From Mikania micrantha (lineage: Eukaryota; Streptophyta; Magnoliopsida; Asterales; Asteraceae): a stretch of DNA of 64,000 nucleotides. The translations under genes and the position numbers were made by a program. Of the stretch, positions 36,451-47,575 are shown piece by piece. Positions within the stretch are counted from its first letter, which is position 1. Each line of letters opens with the position of its first letter. The notes under the pieces are model-generated. The model was not told where the DNA came from, did no database searches, and saw nothing but the letters and a program-made list of their open reading frames with translations. The stretch lies in contig CM018693.1 in assembly GCA_009363875.1 (NCBI GenBank), positions 109,322,362 to 109,386,361 of the forward strand, given 5' to 3'.

Positions 36451-37400
36451 TCAAATCGAATGTAATGTATTTTGAGGCTAGGCCTCACAATGGTATTTAT
36501 GAAGTTTACATTCATGGCTCATGTAGTGATAATTCTATTTATACTCTCAACACCAAAAGATTAAAAATGAACATTAATGAAACATATCTTTGGCATTGTC
36601 GACTTTGACACATATACAAGAAACGCATGTCAAAACTCCAAACTGATGGAATACTTAAGCCCATTGGATTGGAATCATTTCACATTTGTGAATCTTGTAT
36701 ATGTGGAAAGATGACGAAAGCACCCTTCATCGGTACAAGGGGACGTGCCTCCGATCTATTAGGACTTACACACACTAATGTATGTGGTCTTTTTAGAATA
36801 ATGTCAAGAAGTGGTGAGAGATACTTCATCACATTTACTGATGACTTCAATATATATGGCTATGTTTACTTATTGAAACATAAGCATTAAGCGTTTGAAG
36901 TTTTCAAAGTGTTTCAAAATGAAGTACAAAATCAGCTTGGTAAAATGATAAAAGCCATTCGGTCGGATTGAGGTGGTGAATATATAATCTACGACTTTAA
37001 TGAACATCTCAAGAAATGTGGATTGTTTCTCAACTCACTCCTCCAGGAACACCTCAACATAATGGTGTATCCGAACGGAGAAATATGACTTTATTAGATA
37101 TGGTCTGATCTATGATGAGTCGTGCTAACTTGCCTCACTCCTGTTGGAGCTATGCCTTGGAAATAGTTGCCTGTATAGTCAACATGATTCCAACCAAAAA
37201 GGTGGATAAAACACCATATGAAAACGAAACTAGATCCCAGAGTCGAAAAGGTATGGGGTTGTGAGGCTTATGTCAAACGTGAGACCTCCAACAAGCTAGA
37301 TCCCAGAGACGAAAAGGTAATTTTCTTCGAATACCCTAAAGAAACAAAAGCATATTATTTCTATCATCCCACCAACAAAATGGTTTTCATTGCATGACGA
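36451..37400 (+). pseudogene. Pre-integrase and integrase of copia C, broken
   Basis: ESFHICESCICGKMTKAPF is the second half of the zinc domain. TNVCGLFRIMSRSGERYFITFTDDF is the start of the core. RSD followed by a stop and GGEY, then TPQHNGVSERRN out of frame, follow. Stops and frameshifts are frequent. Confidence 0.75.
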
Positions 37401-38303
37401 GGAATCTTCTTGGAGGAAGATTTTCTTTCAAAGGGGATGGATGGAAATAATGTTGATCTTGATGAAATTCAAGATCCACACAATGCTGGACATGAGGTTA
37501 GAACTATTGATCAACAAACTACTGTTGTGCATGAACCTTGCTTAGTTCAAGAACCTATTGTAACATATGACATCTGCAGATCTGAAAGAATTCATTGTGA
37601 ACCTGAAAGATATGATGATATATATTTAGTGGATCAATCATAACCGACTAACTATAAATCTGCTACATTAAATATAAAATCTGATAAATGGCTTAAAGCC
37701 CTGGACGTAGAGATGCAGTCCATGTATGATAACCAAGTATGGGATTTGGTTGACCTACCTCCAAATAGCAAGTCTGTTGGGAGCAAGTGGATCTTTAAGA
37801 AGAAAACCGACATGGACGGTAATGTGCATACTTTTAATGCACAACTAGTTGCAAAAGGTTTTACTCAGACTCAAGGAATTGATTATGTGGAAACCTTCTC
37901 TCCTATAGCCATGACTAAATCTATCAGGATATTAATTGCCATTGTTGCTTATCATGATTACGACATATGGGAAATGGATGTCAAAACGGCTTTCCTTAAT
38001 GGACATCTGAATGAAGATGTTTATATGGTACAACCAGAAGGTTTTGTTGACCCCAATTATCTTGATAAGGTATGCAAGCTCAAGAAATCCATTTATGGAT
38101 TGAAGCAAGCATCAAGAAGCTGGAATCTTCATTTTGATGAGAAGATCAAAGAATATGGATTTATCAAAAATGATGATGAGCTGTGTGATTACATGAAGAA
38201 TAGTGGGAGCACTGTTGTATTCCTAATCTTATATGTTGATAACATTCTACTCATTGGAAACCACATTCTAATCTTGAAAGATGTTAAGTCTTTGTTGAGT
38301 TAA
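37401..38303 (+). pseudogene. Reverse transcriptase of copia C with a YVDN active site
   Basis: 37410-37643 is the integrase-RT linker. 37713-38303 is open and has MQSMYDNQVWDLVDLPP, KWIFKKKTDMDG, VAKGFTQTQGIDYVETFSP and MDVKTAFLNG. The catalytic block reads LYVDNILL (YVDN at 38232-38243) where YVDD is expected, so the second Asp is lost. Confidence 0.85.
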
Positions 38304-38312
38304 TGTTTTTCA

Positions 38313-39174
38313 ATGAAAGATTTAGGAGAAGCCGCATACATTCTAGGAATCAATATCTATAGGGACAAACCTAAGCGGCTCATTGGCTTAAGTCAAAGTG
38401 CATACATTGATAAGGTTGTTAAACGCTTCTTATTGCAAGATGCCAAGAAAGGTTTACTATCTACGGCACATGGCACTGTCCTTGACAAATCTCATTGTCC
38501 TAGTTCGGATAAGGAGATTGAAAGGATGAAATGGATTCCATATGCTTCAGCAATTAGGTCTATTATGTATGTCATGTTATGCACTAGACCGGATGTATCA
38601 TACGCCCTAAGCATGACAAGACGTTACCAACAGAACCCGAGATAGAGACACTTGGTATCTATCAAGAACATTCTAAAGTATCTTCGGAGAACTAAAGACA
38701 TGTTCTTGGTATATGGAGGAGTAGAGGAAGAGCTGACTACGAGATGCTATACAGAAGCAAGCTTCCAGATTGATCGTGATGATTCGTGATCACAATCGGG
38801 ATATGTGTTCACCCTTAATGGTGGACTGAATCTGAATACATTGCTACCTCTGAGGCTGTGAAGGAGGCTGCCTGGATGAAGGATTCAATATTGATCTCAA
38901 GGTCGTGCCAAGCATTGAAAGACCAATTGAGATTTTCTATGATAACTCTAGTGCTATTGCTCAAGCTAAAGAGCCAAGATCACATCATAGAAATAAGCAC
39001 ATTCAGAGGACATATCACTATATTCGAGAGATAGTAGAACGAGGAGATGTCATTATCAGCAAAGTACAATCAGATTTGAATGTAGCAGATCCATTCAAAA
39101 AGCCCATGCCTCAAGCGAAACATGAGTTGCATGCTAGTTCTATAGGGCTTCATATGTCTAGTGATTGGATCTGA
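38313..39174 (+). pseudogene. RT thumb and RNase H of copia C, broken
   Basis: KDLGEAAYILGINIYRD and CTRPDVSYALSMTRRYQQNP are typical. After a gap with stops (38646-38904) the RNase H end is open: FYDNSSAIAQAKEPRSHHRNKHI and DPFKKPMP. The first part of RNase H is damaged. Confidence 0.8.
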
Positions 39175-40004
39175 TTTGTATTTTATTACCTGGATAATTC
39201 TGGACTATGTAGCAGTATCATTATATTTGCTTTGAGTTTTCATAATGTCTTACATTTATGATCATTGTGTCCTATGTTAGCACGTTTAAATCCATGAATG
39301 ACTAGGTTAATCTAAATGCCCATAATCGGTCATAATTATGGGAATAATTATGAATTAAGAATAATGTTGATTGTTTTCTTGGCTAAGTAAAGAAACCGAA
39401 GATCACGAATATTTATGAGATACATATTGGGCGTGACCGCTTTCAAAGACACTTCATGGATCGACGTCGTAAGTGCTTTTGAAAATGGTAATGTCTTTGT
39501 ATCCTTTAACCTGAGATACATATCGGTACTTAATTGCATGATGGGTTGTTCTTTGACACTGCCTAACGTTGTTCTTTGACCAAGCAACAATAAGGGTTTT
39601 CGTCGGGAACAAAGCAAAATGTAGTGAGAGGCGTATGTAGTCAATAAGGGATCTGTACCTTTTTCAAGGTTGATATCTTTGGGCCCCTCTTTGATTCAAG
39701 CTGATTTAAAAGCATGGCCATGCTCAAACTTATGTTTGATATTAATCATGTTGAATCTTGAACAAGAAATATAATTGTTGAACAAGATATGAGATTGATG
39801 TCAATCAATGTCTCATGTTCAACTAGATATCTATTACAGAAGGATGATCGATATCTTACCATACACCATTGTTATTAAACTTAAGGTTTAATTAATGGGT
39901 GTTGAAGATGATGTAAAATATTGTATCATTGAGGGTAGTGAGATGTGCTAGATGTCCACCACTTTCTACACTGATGCACGTTGAATCTTATACAAGGGGG
40001 ATAT
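39175..40004 (+). other. 3' untranslated part of copia C, ending in a polypurine tract
   Basis: No credible ORF. ACAAGGGGGATAT at 39992-40004 directly precedes the 3' LTR and is the polypurine tract. Confidence 0.7.
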
Positions 40005-40920
40005 TGTTGGACCTATATGCCTAAGAAACAATGTGTAACAATGTTACTATTGATATGATATCCCAAAAGGTCACACACTGAGCAAATATTCCAAATGTAC
40101 AACCCAATTAATGTCAAGGATATATTATTATTATTAAGTCAAATAATAATACATAATGAATCAATGTAGTAAATATATATCATTCACTTTGTAACATCCC
40201 GTGGAGTTGCTACATGATTTATATTGTATATTAGAAGAATTACAAAATAAATAGATTACATGAGATTATCATATTATCTAATGTACAATATGGAATAAAT
40301 CCCATTTGACTATCCTTGTTTTCCAATGGATGGCACGTGCAATCTTTTAAAAATGTTGACTTAAAATCTTATGGTTCAAAGACTTTGACATTTATGGCTT
40401 TACAAAAGTTGAAATATTAAAAGAGGTTTGATGCCTTTCTAAAATTAACATTTGAAATAAGGGATTTTCAAGGTTTTCAAGGTGGTGTGTAATTCATGAG
40501 ATTTAAAGAAAAGAGTCTTGAAAGAAAACAAAATAAGAACTTAATAAAACTACAGGTTAGTTTTCATTTGTTCTTGTGAATTGCTTGATTTCTATTTACA
40601 CACATATAATCAACACAAATCAAGTGTTTTAGAGAGTGTGTATGTTTCTTGACATTGGGGTTGAAGGCTAGCATCTTTTAGATCAATCTTGCTTGGCATG
40701 TTCACTCCTGGAGAGGACACACTTGATTCCTAGTTCATCTTCATCTTTTAGCTTCCACTTCTCTACAAAGGTTGTTGATACTAAACACCTTATGGTTGTA
40801 TTTTATTTAAGTTTCAAGAACTACATATGGATCCTTGGTGGATTTTGGTTTCTAAAGTTTAGATTTAAACATATTAAAACAAGCTTCCGTTGCAAATGAA
40901 TTTATAATATATGTTTAAAA
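40005..40920 (+). repeat. 3' LTR of copia C, last bases missing
   Basis: It starts TGTTGGACC and follows the three 5' pieces throughout, but stops at GTTTAAAA without the terminal CCCAACA found at 33681-33687. Confidence 0.88.
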
Positions 40921-41370
40921 TTAAAGATGCGATCAACGCAACAAATTGTGACATCAATATAAATTACACCAATGTAACGAGGTGTAATATAAATACAAAC
41001 TACAAATTATGTAACGAGTTTAGTTTACATTTTGTAGAATGACGTGATTTTTGTAGAAAAGTATCATTTGTATAAAAGACTTATGAGGACTTTTAAAAAT
41101 AACGAAAAAGATTGAAATATTGGGAGACAAAAAAAAACTTTTTAATAAATAATAAAAACTTATAATATTAGATAGGAGTAGGATAATATTGTTGTTAAAA
41201 AAAAGTGGTATAACATTTACTCATCAACTATTATTAACTCTTAATTATAATTAATATTTGCTTCTTAAAAGTAAGGTCACGGGTTCAATCTTAGGCGAGA
41301 ACTATATTAATTTGGGAGTAATATAGGAGTATGATAAATTTAGCGTTTCAAAAAAAAAACTATGTGTTAG
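40921..41370. other. AT-rich host sequence beside copia C
   Basis: No coding frame, RNA gene or terminal repeat recognised. Confidence 0.4.
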
Positions 41371-42134
41371 ACTAAATTACGGTTTCGACCCTTTGGTTTA
41401 AGTGTTTTAAGTATTTCAACCTAAAATGAAATCTACTATCAATTGAGCTCATGTGGTTTAAACAACTAACGCTTTTAGCCAGTATTGTAAAAATCGGCCT
41501 AGGCTGCCGCCTAGGCGCTAGGTTGCCTTCTGCTGTGTCGATTTTGGCCTAGGCGGCCTAGTCGGGGCCTAGGTGGCCTAGTCGGGTCCTAGGCGGGGCC
41601 TAGTCGTCCTAGGCGGATTAATCAGATTTTTTATTTTTTTTATTTTTTTGACTTTTTTTGACTTTTTTCTGGTAAAAAAAGACCAACTTCATGATTATAT
41701 ATACATTACTCAATCCAAAATAATTAATATGTCTCTGAAACATCGAATCCAGCCACTTAACATCGAAATTCATTTCTAAACTTTGAACTCTGTGTTTAAA
41801 TTTGAACTTTGAAATACTTGACTTAGTATGTTTAAGTTTATTTTTTTAAATTATTTGAATTATTATATTAAATTATTGATATTAATATGTGTATATAATA
41901 TATATTTGTAAAATTATATATAAAAATTCCAATTTGCCTAGCGCCGATTAATCCCTAGGCGATACCTCGCCGCCCGCCTAGCGCCTAGCGACTTTTACAA
42001 CCATGTTTTTAGCCCACGTGAGAGGCAAAACCATTAATTGTTTAAATCACAGGGTTTGTATTGATAAAAGATTCCATTTTGTGTTAAAATAGTTAAAACA
42101 CTTAAATCATAGGGGCCAAAATCGTAATTTACTC
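41371..42134. mobile_element. MITE-like element with long terminal inverted repeats
   Basis: The left arm (ACTAAATTACGGTTTCGACC...) and the reverse complement of the right arm (GAGTAAATTACGATTTTGGCC...) stay alignable for about 110 bp with roughly 75% identity by eye. The interior is occupied by the hAT-like element at 41480-42005. I found no clear target-site duplication. Such near-palindromes are typical of Mutator-like MITEs, but the class is uncertain. Confidence 0.6.
41480..42005. mobile_element. hAT-like non-autonomous element (526 bp), nested
   Basis: Ends are CAGTATTGTAAAAATCG and, on the other strand, CATGGTTGTAAAAGTCG. They are flanked by CTTTTAGC (41472-41479) and TTTTTAGC (42006-42013), an 8-bp duplication with one mismatch, the hAT length. 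Both sub-terminal regions are rich in CCTAGGCG/GCCTAG repeats; the middle is AT-rich with no ORF. Confidence 0.65.
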
Positions 42135-42149
42135 CTATATGTATTATGT

Positions 42150-43190
42150 TAGAAGCGTCCCATTCAGTGGCGAAGCTTGACTGAAAGCATAGGGGGGGCG
42201 AAACTTTGCCACATATAAATTTTTTTTCCCTAACGGCCTAACGCTAACAGTTAAATGTTCGGGTTGGCGATTCGGGTCGGGTCGGGTAAAACCATCAAAC
42301 AATAAAAAGTAGATTTTTTTAAAACAAACAAAGATTTAAATTATTATCATGATGAATGAAAAAGTTAAGTACCTTAAAGAAGATTACAACTCAACACGAC
42401 GACCTTTAAGATTTTTAAATTCATCGATTATGGATTCCGAGTCAAAGTTTTCGGCAATTTCCTTCTCTATGTAAATCTCCAAGCTATTCCCATGATATAC
42501 CAAGAATCCGACACTTAATTTATACCTAAAAAATTTGAACAAAAATCAAAACCCTAAAATCTAAATGTTTACATTCACTAACAAATTAACAATAAACTAC
42601 AATTAACCTACTCAAAAACTTAATCAAAGCAAGTAACAACAAGGTGAGAGGTCGAAATTATTACCAATTCACGCAAGGAACAAGGCAGGTAGCCGGCGCA
42701 AGTCGGCACTGGGCAGGGAGGCAGGGGCGCAGGTGGGCTGTGGGCAGGTCGGCGGTCGCGATGCTGCTGGTGGCCGGTGGCTCTCGGCGCGCTTTGCTGC
42801 TGCTGGGCGAATGGGCGATGCTGCTGTGCTCGGTGCTGAACAGGATCGGGACTTCAATTGGGAGTGGTTTTTTTTTCCGACTATGGCCAATGGGAGATTC
42901 AATTGGGTATTTCTTTGGGTTTAAAGAATTAATTAAGGGAAATTGGTTGGGCTAGTGGGCTAAATTTCAAGTTGGGCTGAATTTAAATATTGTATACTAT
43001 TGATTAATAAACTAACTTAATTGTTAATAGTTATTAGTTAATTAATTAATTTGATTTTATATGTTTAATTGTTTATAAATTATTTAAAATTTTTGTAATA
43101 ATTTTTTAAGGGGGGCGAACATAGGGTATATATTTTTTTTCCAAGGGGGGCGAAATAAAATTTTTTAAAAAATTTTACACTACGGATCGG
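42150..43190. repeat. Degenerate transposon-like segment with GGGGGCGAA motifs
   Basis: It begins with CAGTGGCGAAGCTTGA, like hAT-family ends known in many plants. GGGGGGCGAA motifs occur near both ends (42192, 43110, 43145). A GC-rich block (42670-42870) sits in AT-rich flanks; the 103-codon frame across it (42644-42955) has low-complexity Arg/Ala/Gly composition and is probably not a gene. I could not find a matching right end. Confidence 0.35.
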
Positions 43191-44408
43191 AAAATGTATA
43201 TGTGTGGGCCCTTAAAGGACAAAAGTAAAATTACACTTATTATAATGTTATTTTACTTATTTTGTGAAAATAATGTTAAAAGCGTCGGAGTGATTAACTT
43301 TAAACGATAACTTTGAGCCGGGGACTTCTTTAGAGTAACCTCTCTATCTCAACTGAAAAATGCATGGGAATATACAGGTAAGTTTGTTTGTTTGTATATA
43401 TTATGTTAGAACATGTTTATTACACAAGTTAAATAAATAATTTTTAATTATTTTAAATAACATATCAAATATTTTTCAAAAAGGTTTTGTTAGAAAATAA
43501 TTATTATGATTATTTATTAAATTCAATAAAATTATTTGTATTAATAGGATATAGATGAAAAAAATAAATATTTAATAAAATGTGGCGTATAAATATTTAA
43601 TAGAAAAAAGAACCAAGAAAATTAACAAAGCTATTGACATGTGTATCAAAATCTTTATTTTTTTTTTTAAAGAGTATAAGGAGATATTAATTAATAAATG
43701 AATGCGTAGCTTATTATATATTTTACTGGATGGATGGATTGTGTGACGGCGACGTACACACGTACGTACTGTTTAAAGCTAAAAAAATGCATGTTGATTA
43801 GTGAATATATATGTTTGGCATCAATTATATAATTGCATTGGAAAAAAAATGCATGTATGCATTATAAGTCATGTGAATCATAATTAATAATGATCGATCA
43901 ACATCATATATCACCTACACCAGGGTCGAAGTATTATTAGGGCTGGGGTCACTCCTCTCCTTTTTTACATCCAAAAGTGTTGATTTTTGGGTCGTCACAA
44001 AGATATTTCTTTTTAAAGTATTGATGTCGTCTCTTATGCTTCAAAAAAATTAATATGTGTTGTGTTTCATATAAATTTCTACTCATTCTTTAAAAATATT
44101 CAAGCTATACCACTGACTTACACGCCGGTGGAATTGAATTGAAATACAAGAGAATGCATGATACATTAATGAATTATATATTTATTCATAAAGAAGAAGA
44201 CGAAGATGAAAGAAAACAAAAACACAAGATATGATGATCCATCGGTAGCAAAAAAACAAGATCATATCAATGGTCTCGTACATACATGCAACCGCCTGCA
44301 CTGCAGCTCCTGCATGTATATGCATGCTTAACTTTGGATCATCAACCAATGATATACCATCTAAAAAAAATCCCTTTCAACTTCGATTATTATAACTACT
44401 ATACTTAA
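43191..44408. other. Intergenic sequence downstream of the ERF gene
   Basis: AT-rich. The part near 44400 is probably the ERF 3' untranslated region. No other gene seen. Confidence 0.5.
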
Positions 44409-44963
44409 TTAAAAGTTCCAGAGGAAGCTGGATGGATCCGGCTGTGAGTCATCGTAATTAACTGCCTGATCTTCTGACCCGTAATGATCAGCTGGAGGCT
44501 GCATAAAATAATCATCAAATCCTGTAAACATCCCATAATAATCAGGATGAATGTGGCTTATGATATCATTATTACTATTATGATCATCCATGACATGAAA
44601 CATATCATAATTGTTGGAAACATGATGTGAAGAAGATGAGGGGGTGGGATGGTAGGAGTTTGCATAATGCGCAGCCGCTGCTTGTATCTGTGAAGGGTGG
44701 AGGTCGGTGCCGCCTGGAATGTTGGGCGGCTGATCGGGGAAGTTGAAGTTGGCGGTGTTGCCTCTCAGACAGAAGAGGGCGGCATCGAAGGCACGAGCAG
44801 CTTTTTCAGGCGAATCGTAGGATCCCAACCAAATCCTTTCACGGCTGTTTGGTAGTCTGATCTCCGACACCCATTTCCCCCACTTCCTCTTCCGAACACC
44901 TCTGTATTTAGCAGAATCAGAATCAGCAGCAGCAGCAGCAGATGATGATGATGATGATCTCAT
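44409..44963 (-). CDS. AP2/ERF transcription factor, single exon
   Basis: A 184-aa protein with one AP2/ERF DNA-binding domain at residues ~20-76 (YRGVRKRKWGKWVSEIRL, SRERIWLGSY, KAARAFDAALFCLRG). The Trp, Arg and Gly positions that contact GCC/DRE-type DNA are kept. The valine after KW is typical of the DREB side of the family; the Glu usual in CBF-type DREBs is Leu here. Sequence around the domain and the SSFLWNF end resemble Arabidopsis ERF016-018 (group II). The N-terminus is a Ser/Ala run coded by TCA and GCT repeats; the middle is rich in Asn, His and Asp. No intron is expected for this group. Likely a nuclear regulator of stress or hormone genes; targets unknown. Confidence 0.92.
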   Translation of the reverse strand: MRSSSSSSAAAAADSDSAKYRGVRKRKWGKWVSEIRLPNSRERIWLGSYDSPEKAARAFDAALFCLRGNTANFNFPDQPPNIPGGTDLHPSQIQAAAAHYANSYHPTPSSSSHHVSNNYDMFHVMDDHNSNNDIISHIHPDYYGMFTGFDDYFMQPPADHYGSEDQAVNYDDSQPDPSSFLWNF

Positions 44964-45048
44964 AATATAATTAATTAGCAGCAGCTGATATGATTTTAAT
45001 TAATTAGTGATGTTGTGTTTGTGATCCATGCATATACCTTCCTTCTGG

Positions 45049-45056
45049 TATTTATA
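45049..45056 (-). promoter_or_regulatory. TATA box of the ERF gene
   Basis: TATAAATA on the minus strand, about 86 bp upstream of the start codon, so transcription probably starts ~30 bp closer to the ATG. Confidence 0.7.
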
Positions 45057-45088
45057 GGTTGAATGGATTTGGCGGCTGACTTCAGAGA

Positions 45089-45114
45089 GGTCAACGCGGT
45101 GCGTTGATTGTCAA
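45089..45114 (-). promoter_or_regulatory. Two W-box cores upstream of the ERF TATA box
   Basis: On the minus strand TTGACC lies at 45094-45089 and TTGAC at 45114-45110, 35-60 bp above the TATA box. WRKY factors bind such sites; actual use here is inference. Confidence 0.45.
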
Positions 45115-45177
45115 ACATCTAGAAAACATTTATATACTGCCAGCCAGACAGACACATCCCATTCATATATAGTTTTA

Positions 45178-45205
45178 GTTTAAATTTAAATTTAAATTTA
45201 AATTT
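45178..45205. repeat. TTTAAA tandem repeat
   Basis: Four to five near-perfect TTTAAA units in the ERF upstream region, also present in copy 2. Confidence 0.85.
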
Positions 45206-45425
45206 GAAGTTGGCATGGGGGTAGAACGCGGCAACATCATTACTAAAAATACAAAGCACCCATCACTACCACGTTCGTTTTACTTATTCTTCACATGTAA
45301 AAACATTCATCAACTTCATTTCTTATCTCATTGGTTACGTTTTTCCTTTTTTTAGTGTGAATGATAAAACATATTTAATGTAAAAAGTTTATAAAGAATT
45401 TAAGACAATTAGAATTAGAGTTTTA

Positions 45426-47069
45426 TTGTGTTTTTTTTTTCTATCATGATTTTGTTTTTTTTACTCACTGTTGTATCTTTCTATTTTTTTTAAATGAGTT
45501 TTCAAAAGCATAATTGTATATTTACTTTTAATTTATAAAACATAATGATAAAATAAAAAAAAAATATCTAAAACATAATAAAAAATAACATCAAATGATA
45601 TAAAACATAAAATATAAAGATGTAAATATGTAACACTATAAAATGATAAGTTTTAAGAAAAACAACATGATGAATTAAAACAATTATGACCTTCTAATAT
45701 ATAAAATATAAAAATTAAATAATAAAAAATTATTTAATATACAAAAAAGAGTAATTAAATAATATAAAAATTATTTAAGTGTTTCAACTTTTTCTATTTA
45801 AAATAGAATATTCTATCAATGCAGCTATTATGTTTTAAACAACTAATATGTTTAAAACTCCACATTTCTTAGAAACCAAGAAAACTCCTTTCAACCAACC
45901 AAAAAACATTTTTTAGTTTTTTTTAAATAAATAAAAGGATCATATATTAATTTACATTATGTTTTTTCCTTTTAAATTTTCTTAAATCTCTCCCTTGAGA
46001 GAGAGAGAGCCGAACAAATCATAAGCCATGAATTGAAAACCTACTACCAAGAACTTGCTGCTATCTTCACCCATTTTCTGGTCGCCACCGAACTTATCAG
46101 TCATCTCCCTTCATGATCATAAAACCACTATCAGGATCAAGGTTACTTACTGCTTGAACCAAACTTTGTTATCAGCCTCATCATCACCAACGATTACCGA
46201 GAACAAGATTCAGTTTGGCGAGGGAAACACGAGATTAGGTCGAAAATCAACCAAGCATAAACAAATAAAAATGAAGATAATGATGCCAAGATCATCACAA
46301 TACATACCATGTGTTTGATGAAATGCCTAAATGAGAGAAGATGATCAAGTTGATAATTACACATAAGTTTACATGTATGTAATCACTTGTTATGTTTTGA
46401 TTGATAATATTAATAAGCTAGAAAAGAAGATTAGTAAGATTTAACTAATTAGAAATTTCTAGTTTGTAATCTTTGTTTAGTTCATTCTTCCCGTTTCATT
46501 CTTCTACCTTTTTTTCTTCCCATGTAATTGATGTGTCATTATTTACACATCTTTTTAGTATTTATTTTATAGTATTTTATCTTATTTTATTAGATTTTTA
46601 TTAGATTTTAATTATTTTTACTTATTTTTATTTTTAATGTTACTTTTATAGGTTTCGCGAAAAAAAAAAGTTCGTAATTGCGTAGAAACCGAAGCCCGGA
46701 ATAATTCTGATGAAGTTTGGAAGCTAAAAATATAATTTTAAGAAGATCTGGTGTTAAAAAGTGTTTAGAAGTTCTGGGGTTAAAAAGTGGCAATTCTAGA
46801 ATTTTCGGGGCTTAAAATTTTAATTTCTGAAGTTCAGGGGTGGTTTTGTAAATCTGCCAAAGTTTCAGACGCAGGGAACATGTGGCAGCCCCTGGCGCGC
46901 CATGTCAGCCCTAAAAAAGCCCCTTGACCCGCGTCTCTAACCAGCGCCCGCCCCTAACCTGGGAAGCAATCCAGATACACACACACCGCGATCCGTGCGC
47001 CACCCAGATGCCCGACCCACATGACCCGCGTGCCACAGCCCCCTTTACCGGCCTTTGGCCCTTTGACCA
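45426..47069. other. AT-rich intergenic sequence before gypsy E
   Basis: Long T/A runs, an AG microsatellite at about 45998-46010 and an 87-codon plus-strand frame (46055-46318) with no recognisable domain. 46700-47069 is less AT-rich and reads like remnant repeat sequence. The last five bases (GACCA) would be the left target-site copy for E. Confidence 0.45.
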
Positions 47070-47428
47070 TGTGACACCCCGTAATTTTCAGGTCAGCTTT
47101 ATATTTATTTAAATGTTTATTTAAATGCATTATGTACACGTGGCACTAGAATTAGTTTAATTTAGTGTGACACGTGGCACGACAGTACGAACACCGACAC
47201 ACAACAGGATAATTCGTGGAATTATCGGCAAACAACACACACGTGTCAAAACACACGAACGTTGGTGAACGTCAAGCACATTGTGTAGCACAACACTCGA
47301 GACTTCACGAAACACTCACACATCGAACTTGGAAGTTCAAACGAGGCCAAACGATAGTTCGGAAGCGTGAAAACAATGACGATCGGATCAAACCCATTAA
47401 AAAGGGCTTATTAGGCTCTTCAGGGGCC

Positions 47429-47554
47429 CATCGCGGTACGCGATGGCCCAACAAGAATCAGTGTCGCGATACGCGACCAACATCGCGGAGTGTTGACTTC
47501 CGGAATCCTCCGCGGTACGCGGAGATTATTTGAAGGCCCCATCGCGGTACGCGA
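47429..47554. promoter_or_regulatory. CGCG hairpin array upstream of the LTR TATA
   Basis: Four hyphenated palindromes: CATCGCGgtaCGCGATG (47429-47445), GTCGCGataCGCGAC (47463-47477), CTCCGCGgtaCGCGGAG (47508-47524) and ATCGCGgtaCGCGA (47541-47554). Flanking arms differ but remain complementary. CGCG cores are also CAMTA-type sites. Confidence 0.75.
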
Positions 47555-47575
47555 AGCCGCCCAGTCGACAAAATC

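Larger units (their letters stand above)
5601..40920 (+). mobile_element. Ty1/copia element C, old, host of nested insertions
   Basis: It has a 5' LTR in three pieces (5601-5789, 21060-21588, 33452-33687), a tRNA-Met-type primer binding site at 33690, degenerate gag-pol at 35226-39174, a polypurine tract at about 39992-40004 and a 3' LTR at 40005-40920. Without the insertions it would be about 8 kb. Integrase lies before reverse transcriptase, the copia order. By eye the two LTRs differ at about 5% of sites. The reading frames have many stops and changed catalytic residues, so it is dead. Confidence 0.9.
40160..45425. repeat. Copy 1 of a 5.25-kb duplicated segment
   Basis: The same sequence returns at 58763-64000 after the N gap, in the same order and orientation. 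It starts inside the 3' LTR of copia C and includes the ERF gene. Copy 1 reads as the better copy: its ERF frame is open. Confidence 0.95.

Noticed and set aside
41480..42005. GCCTAGGCG-rich ends as a Helitron terminus
   Set aside because: No TC start or CTRR end with hairpin, and an 8-bp flanking duplication fits hAT better.
42644..42955. 103-codon ORF in a GC-rich block as a gene (also 61236-61514)
   Set aside because: Low-complexity Arg/Ala/Gly/Leu composition, open on both strands because of GC content, and inside a repeat-like segment.
46055..46318. 87-codon ORF as a small gene
   Set aside because: No recognisable domain, AT-rich surroundings, no supporting promoter or conservation visible.
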